A DNA stretch of 32,885 nt. It comes from Shewanella sairae. GTDB taxonomy: Bacteria > Pseudomonadota > Gammaproteobacteria > Enterobacterales > Shewanellaceae. The position numbers and the translations under genes are program-made. Positions 31,824 to 32,885 of this stretch are shown here, one piece after another. Below the pieces are notes generated by a model that saw only the letters and a program-made list of their open reading frames with translations, searched no databases and was not told where the DNA came from. Each line of letters starts with the position of its first letter. Position 1 is the first letter of the stretch. The stretch spans positions 1-32,885 of the forward strand of contig NZ_JAKILT010000058.1 in assembly GCF_023283535.1 (NCBI RefSeq), given 5' to 3'.

Positions 31824-32159
31824 CTAACATGTTCCTGAACACTGGCACCCTGCTGGCTTGCCCGTTCGTATCTGTGCCTTAAATGCTCTGAGCGAGGCTT
31901 TTCTAATGCTATCTAATTCCTGTGTACGCACAGTCACTTGCATATTAGCCAAAGGTTTGGTTGCACAAGCATAGGCTTTACTTCCGTTGATCTCGACTAA
32001 GCAGGCTTTGCAGCAGCCATTTCTGCGCTTACTGTTAAGGCAAGGAGCAGGGATATTAATCTTCAGTCTAGCAGCCACTTCCACTAAGTTGGTGTCTTGT
32101 GGGCTTATTAGCACTTTTCTATTATCAATGACGATTGATGCGAGTGAAAATACTTTCAT
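31824..32159 (-). CDS. Small [2Fe-2S] protein with cysteine-rich C-terminus
   Basis: A 111-residue protein. Residues 8-75 match the N-terminal [2Fe-2S] domain of NuoG or NAD-linked formate dehydrogenases: VIDNRKVLISPQDTNLVEVAA, then PAPC (Cys40), NGCCKAC (Cys50, Cys53, with an extra Cys49) and ACATKP (Cys65). Instead of continuing into the large subunit it ends after a short basic helix with GCQCSGTC. It is therefore a free-standing domain, probably a small electron carrier or a redox sensor. The ribosome site is weak. It lies 155 bases upstream of the SigZ-like gene on the same strand. Confidence 0.75.
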   Translation of the reverse strand: MKVFSLASIVIDNRKVLISPQDTNLVEVAARLKINIPAPCLNSKRRNGCCKACLVEINGSKAYACATKPLANMQVTVRTQELDSIRKASLRAFKAQIRTGKPAGCQCSGTC

Positions 32160-32381
32160 ACTGATTTACTGTGGCTCACTAAGGAGCAAATTAAGAACTT
32201 TGATAGTAAGACGACAGCCATGCAGAAAAGACGAAAAAATATCCTTTATACAAACACAAACCAACTAAATGGTTGACAAGAAATGATTTTATTTTAAAAA
32301 CGTAAAGAAGGGCATGCTCGAAAGCTGAGCTTGAAAATCGTTTAATCTCGAGTATTAAAATGAGAGATACTAGCTAGAAGA

Positions 32382-32406
32382 GCTGAACTATCATTGATAG
32401 TTCAGC
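32382..32406 (-). terminator. Hairpin behind the unknown gene at 32429
   Basis: A perfect 11-bp stem (32382-32392 with 32396-32406) with loop ATT, 23 bases after the stop codon. The tail on the minus strand is T-rich but not a clean run. Confidence 0.55.
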
Positions 32407-32428
32407 GAATGAGCTTTAGGGCAAAACG

Positions 32429-32809
32429 TTATTGATTGACACAAACCCCTGAATCACAGTTAGGTAGGTCAGACCAAAACTGTACAGACTCTTCCTCTAC
32501 AATCCCAAGCGTCATCATAACTTGCACGAGTGGAGATTTTAATGCTTCTTCCCGATCAGTTATATCTTCAGAAGACGTAAACACAATAAAATCAACTTTA
32601 TCTGCTGGAATCGTAAAGTATAACGAGCTAGCAATACCAGCCACCTTATCAGGCAGAGATCCCGTCATCATCAAAACTTCAAATGAAATACTAGCAGGGA
32701 TATTTATCATATCTTTAAAAGCATTAAGTATCATATTATTGATAACATTAATTTGTTGTTTAGCATAAAACTCACGTGTTTCGTTTCCAGCCCATGTTTG
32801 TAGTGGCAT
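32429..32809 (-). CDS. Protein of unknown function ending in a cysteine pair
   Basis: A protein of about 126 residues that I do not recognise. It is soluble in appearance, with a helical first half (NVINNMILNAFKDMINI), a mixed middle and the C-terminus PNCDSGVCVNQ. I chose the ATG at 32809. The frame is open further up to a TTG at 32869, but that would overlap the divergent promoter at 32817-32844 and the start of the plus-strand gene. No good ribosome site precedes either choice. A hairpin follows the gene, so it is probably transcribed alone. Confidence 0.5.
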   Translation of the reverse strand: MPLQTWAGNETREFYAKQQINVINNMILNAFKDMINIPASISFEVLMMTGSLPDKVAGIASSLYFTIPADKVDFIVFTSSEDITDREEALKSPLVQVMMTLGIVEEESVQFWSDLPNCDSGVCVNQ

Positions 32810-32816
32810 AGTGAAT

Positions 32817-32844
32817 TTGGACACCAAGATGTAAGGGGTATAAT
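32817..32844 (+). promoter_or_regulatory. Sigma-70 promoter for a plus-strand gene at the window edge
   Basis: TTGGAC (32817-32822), a 16-bp spacer and a perfect TATAAT (32839-32844). The start codon of a plus-strand gene lies 26 bases downstream behind AAGGTGA. Confidence 0.7.
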
Positions 32845-32869
32845 CCCCATCTAAACACAAGGTGAACAA

Positions 32870-32885
32870 ATGACCCGTAAATCAA
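32870..32885 (+). CDS. First codons of a gene that runs off the right edge
   Basis: The sequence AAGGTGAACAAATG offers a good ribosome site 5-6 bases before an ATG, behind a strong promoter (32817-32844). Only MTRKS is inside the window, so the product cannot be named. Confidence 0.6.

Overview
The window looks like chromosomal DNA of a Shewanella-type marine gammaproteobacterium. This is inferred from gene content and layout: a ubiD-fre pair, an E. coli-like rRNA P1 promoter, and above all a periplasmic octahaem sulfite reductase (SirA/MccA type) cluster with its own NosLDFY-like copper genes. I see no prophage, insertion sequence or CRISPR array.

Left part (1-12.7 kb). The left edge holds the promoter and leader of an rRNA operon that reads leftwards out of the window. 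Then come an amino-acid racemase, an outer-membrane barrel protein convergent with gdhA, and two identical tRNA-Ser(UGA) genes embedded in about 1.1 kb of decayed copies of 'tRNA 3' end plus terminator'. After these are the aromatic amino-acid permease tyrP, a thioredoxin-fold lipoprotein whose active site lacks the second cysteine, a GNAT acetyltransferase broken by one TGA, a membrane-anchored HEPN-like protein, a Tyr/Trp-rich secreted protein, and ubiD and fre.

Middle (12.7-20.3 kb). A complete ribose operon rbsDACBKR runs on the minus strand. Its promoter region carries two identical 16-bp perfect palindromes (RbsR operators) and a CRP-like site. A terminator separates it from a ToxR/CadC-like membrane-bound regulator.

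Right part (20.6-30.3 kb). A minus-strand cluster reads sirA, rhodanese, FKBP isomerase, TPR protein, sirC, sirD, nosL, nosD, nosF, nosY. The proposed logic is as follows. The NrfD-type membrane protein SirD oxidises quinol and passes electrons through the four-cluster ferredoxin SirC to SirA, which reduces sulfite in the periplasm at a haem attached by an atypical CX15CH motif. NosL and NosDFY probably deliver copper to that site. The FKBP protein, which ends in a Met/His/Gly-rich tail, the TPR protein and the rhodanese are likely folding, haem-attachment or sulfur-handling helpers. The dedicated haem lyase expected for CX15CH is not in the window.

Right edge (30.3-32.9 kb). An 840-bp gap holds hairpins and a 7-bp tandem repeat. 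Beyond it lie a SigZ-like ECF sigma factor, a small [2Fe-2S] protein and an unknown protein, all three ending in cysteine pairs, and then the first codons of a divergent plus-strand gene with a clear sigma-70 promoter.
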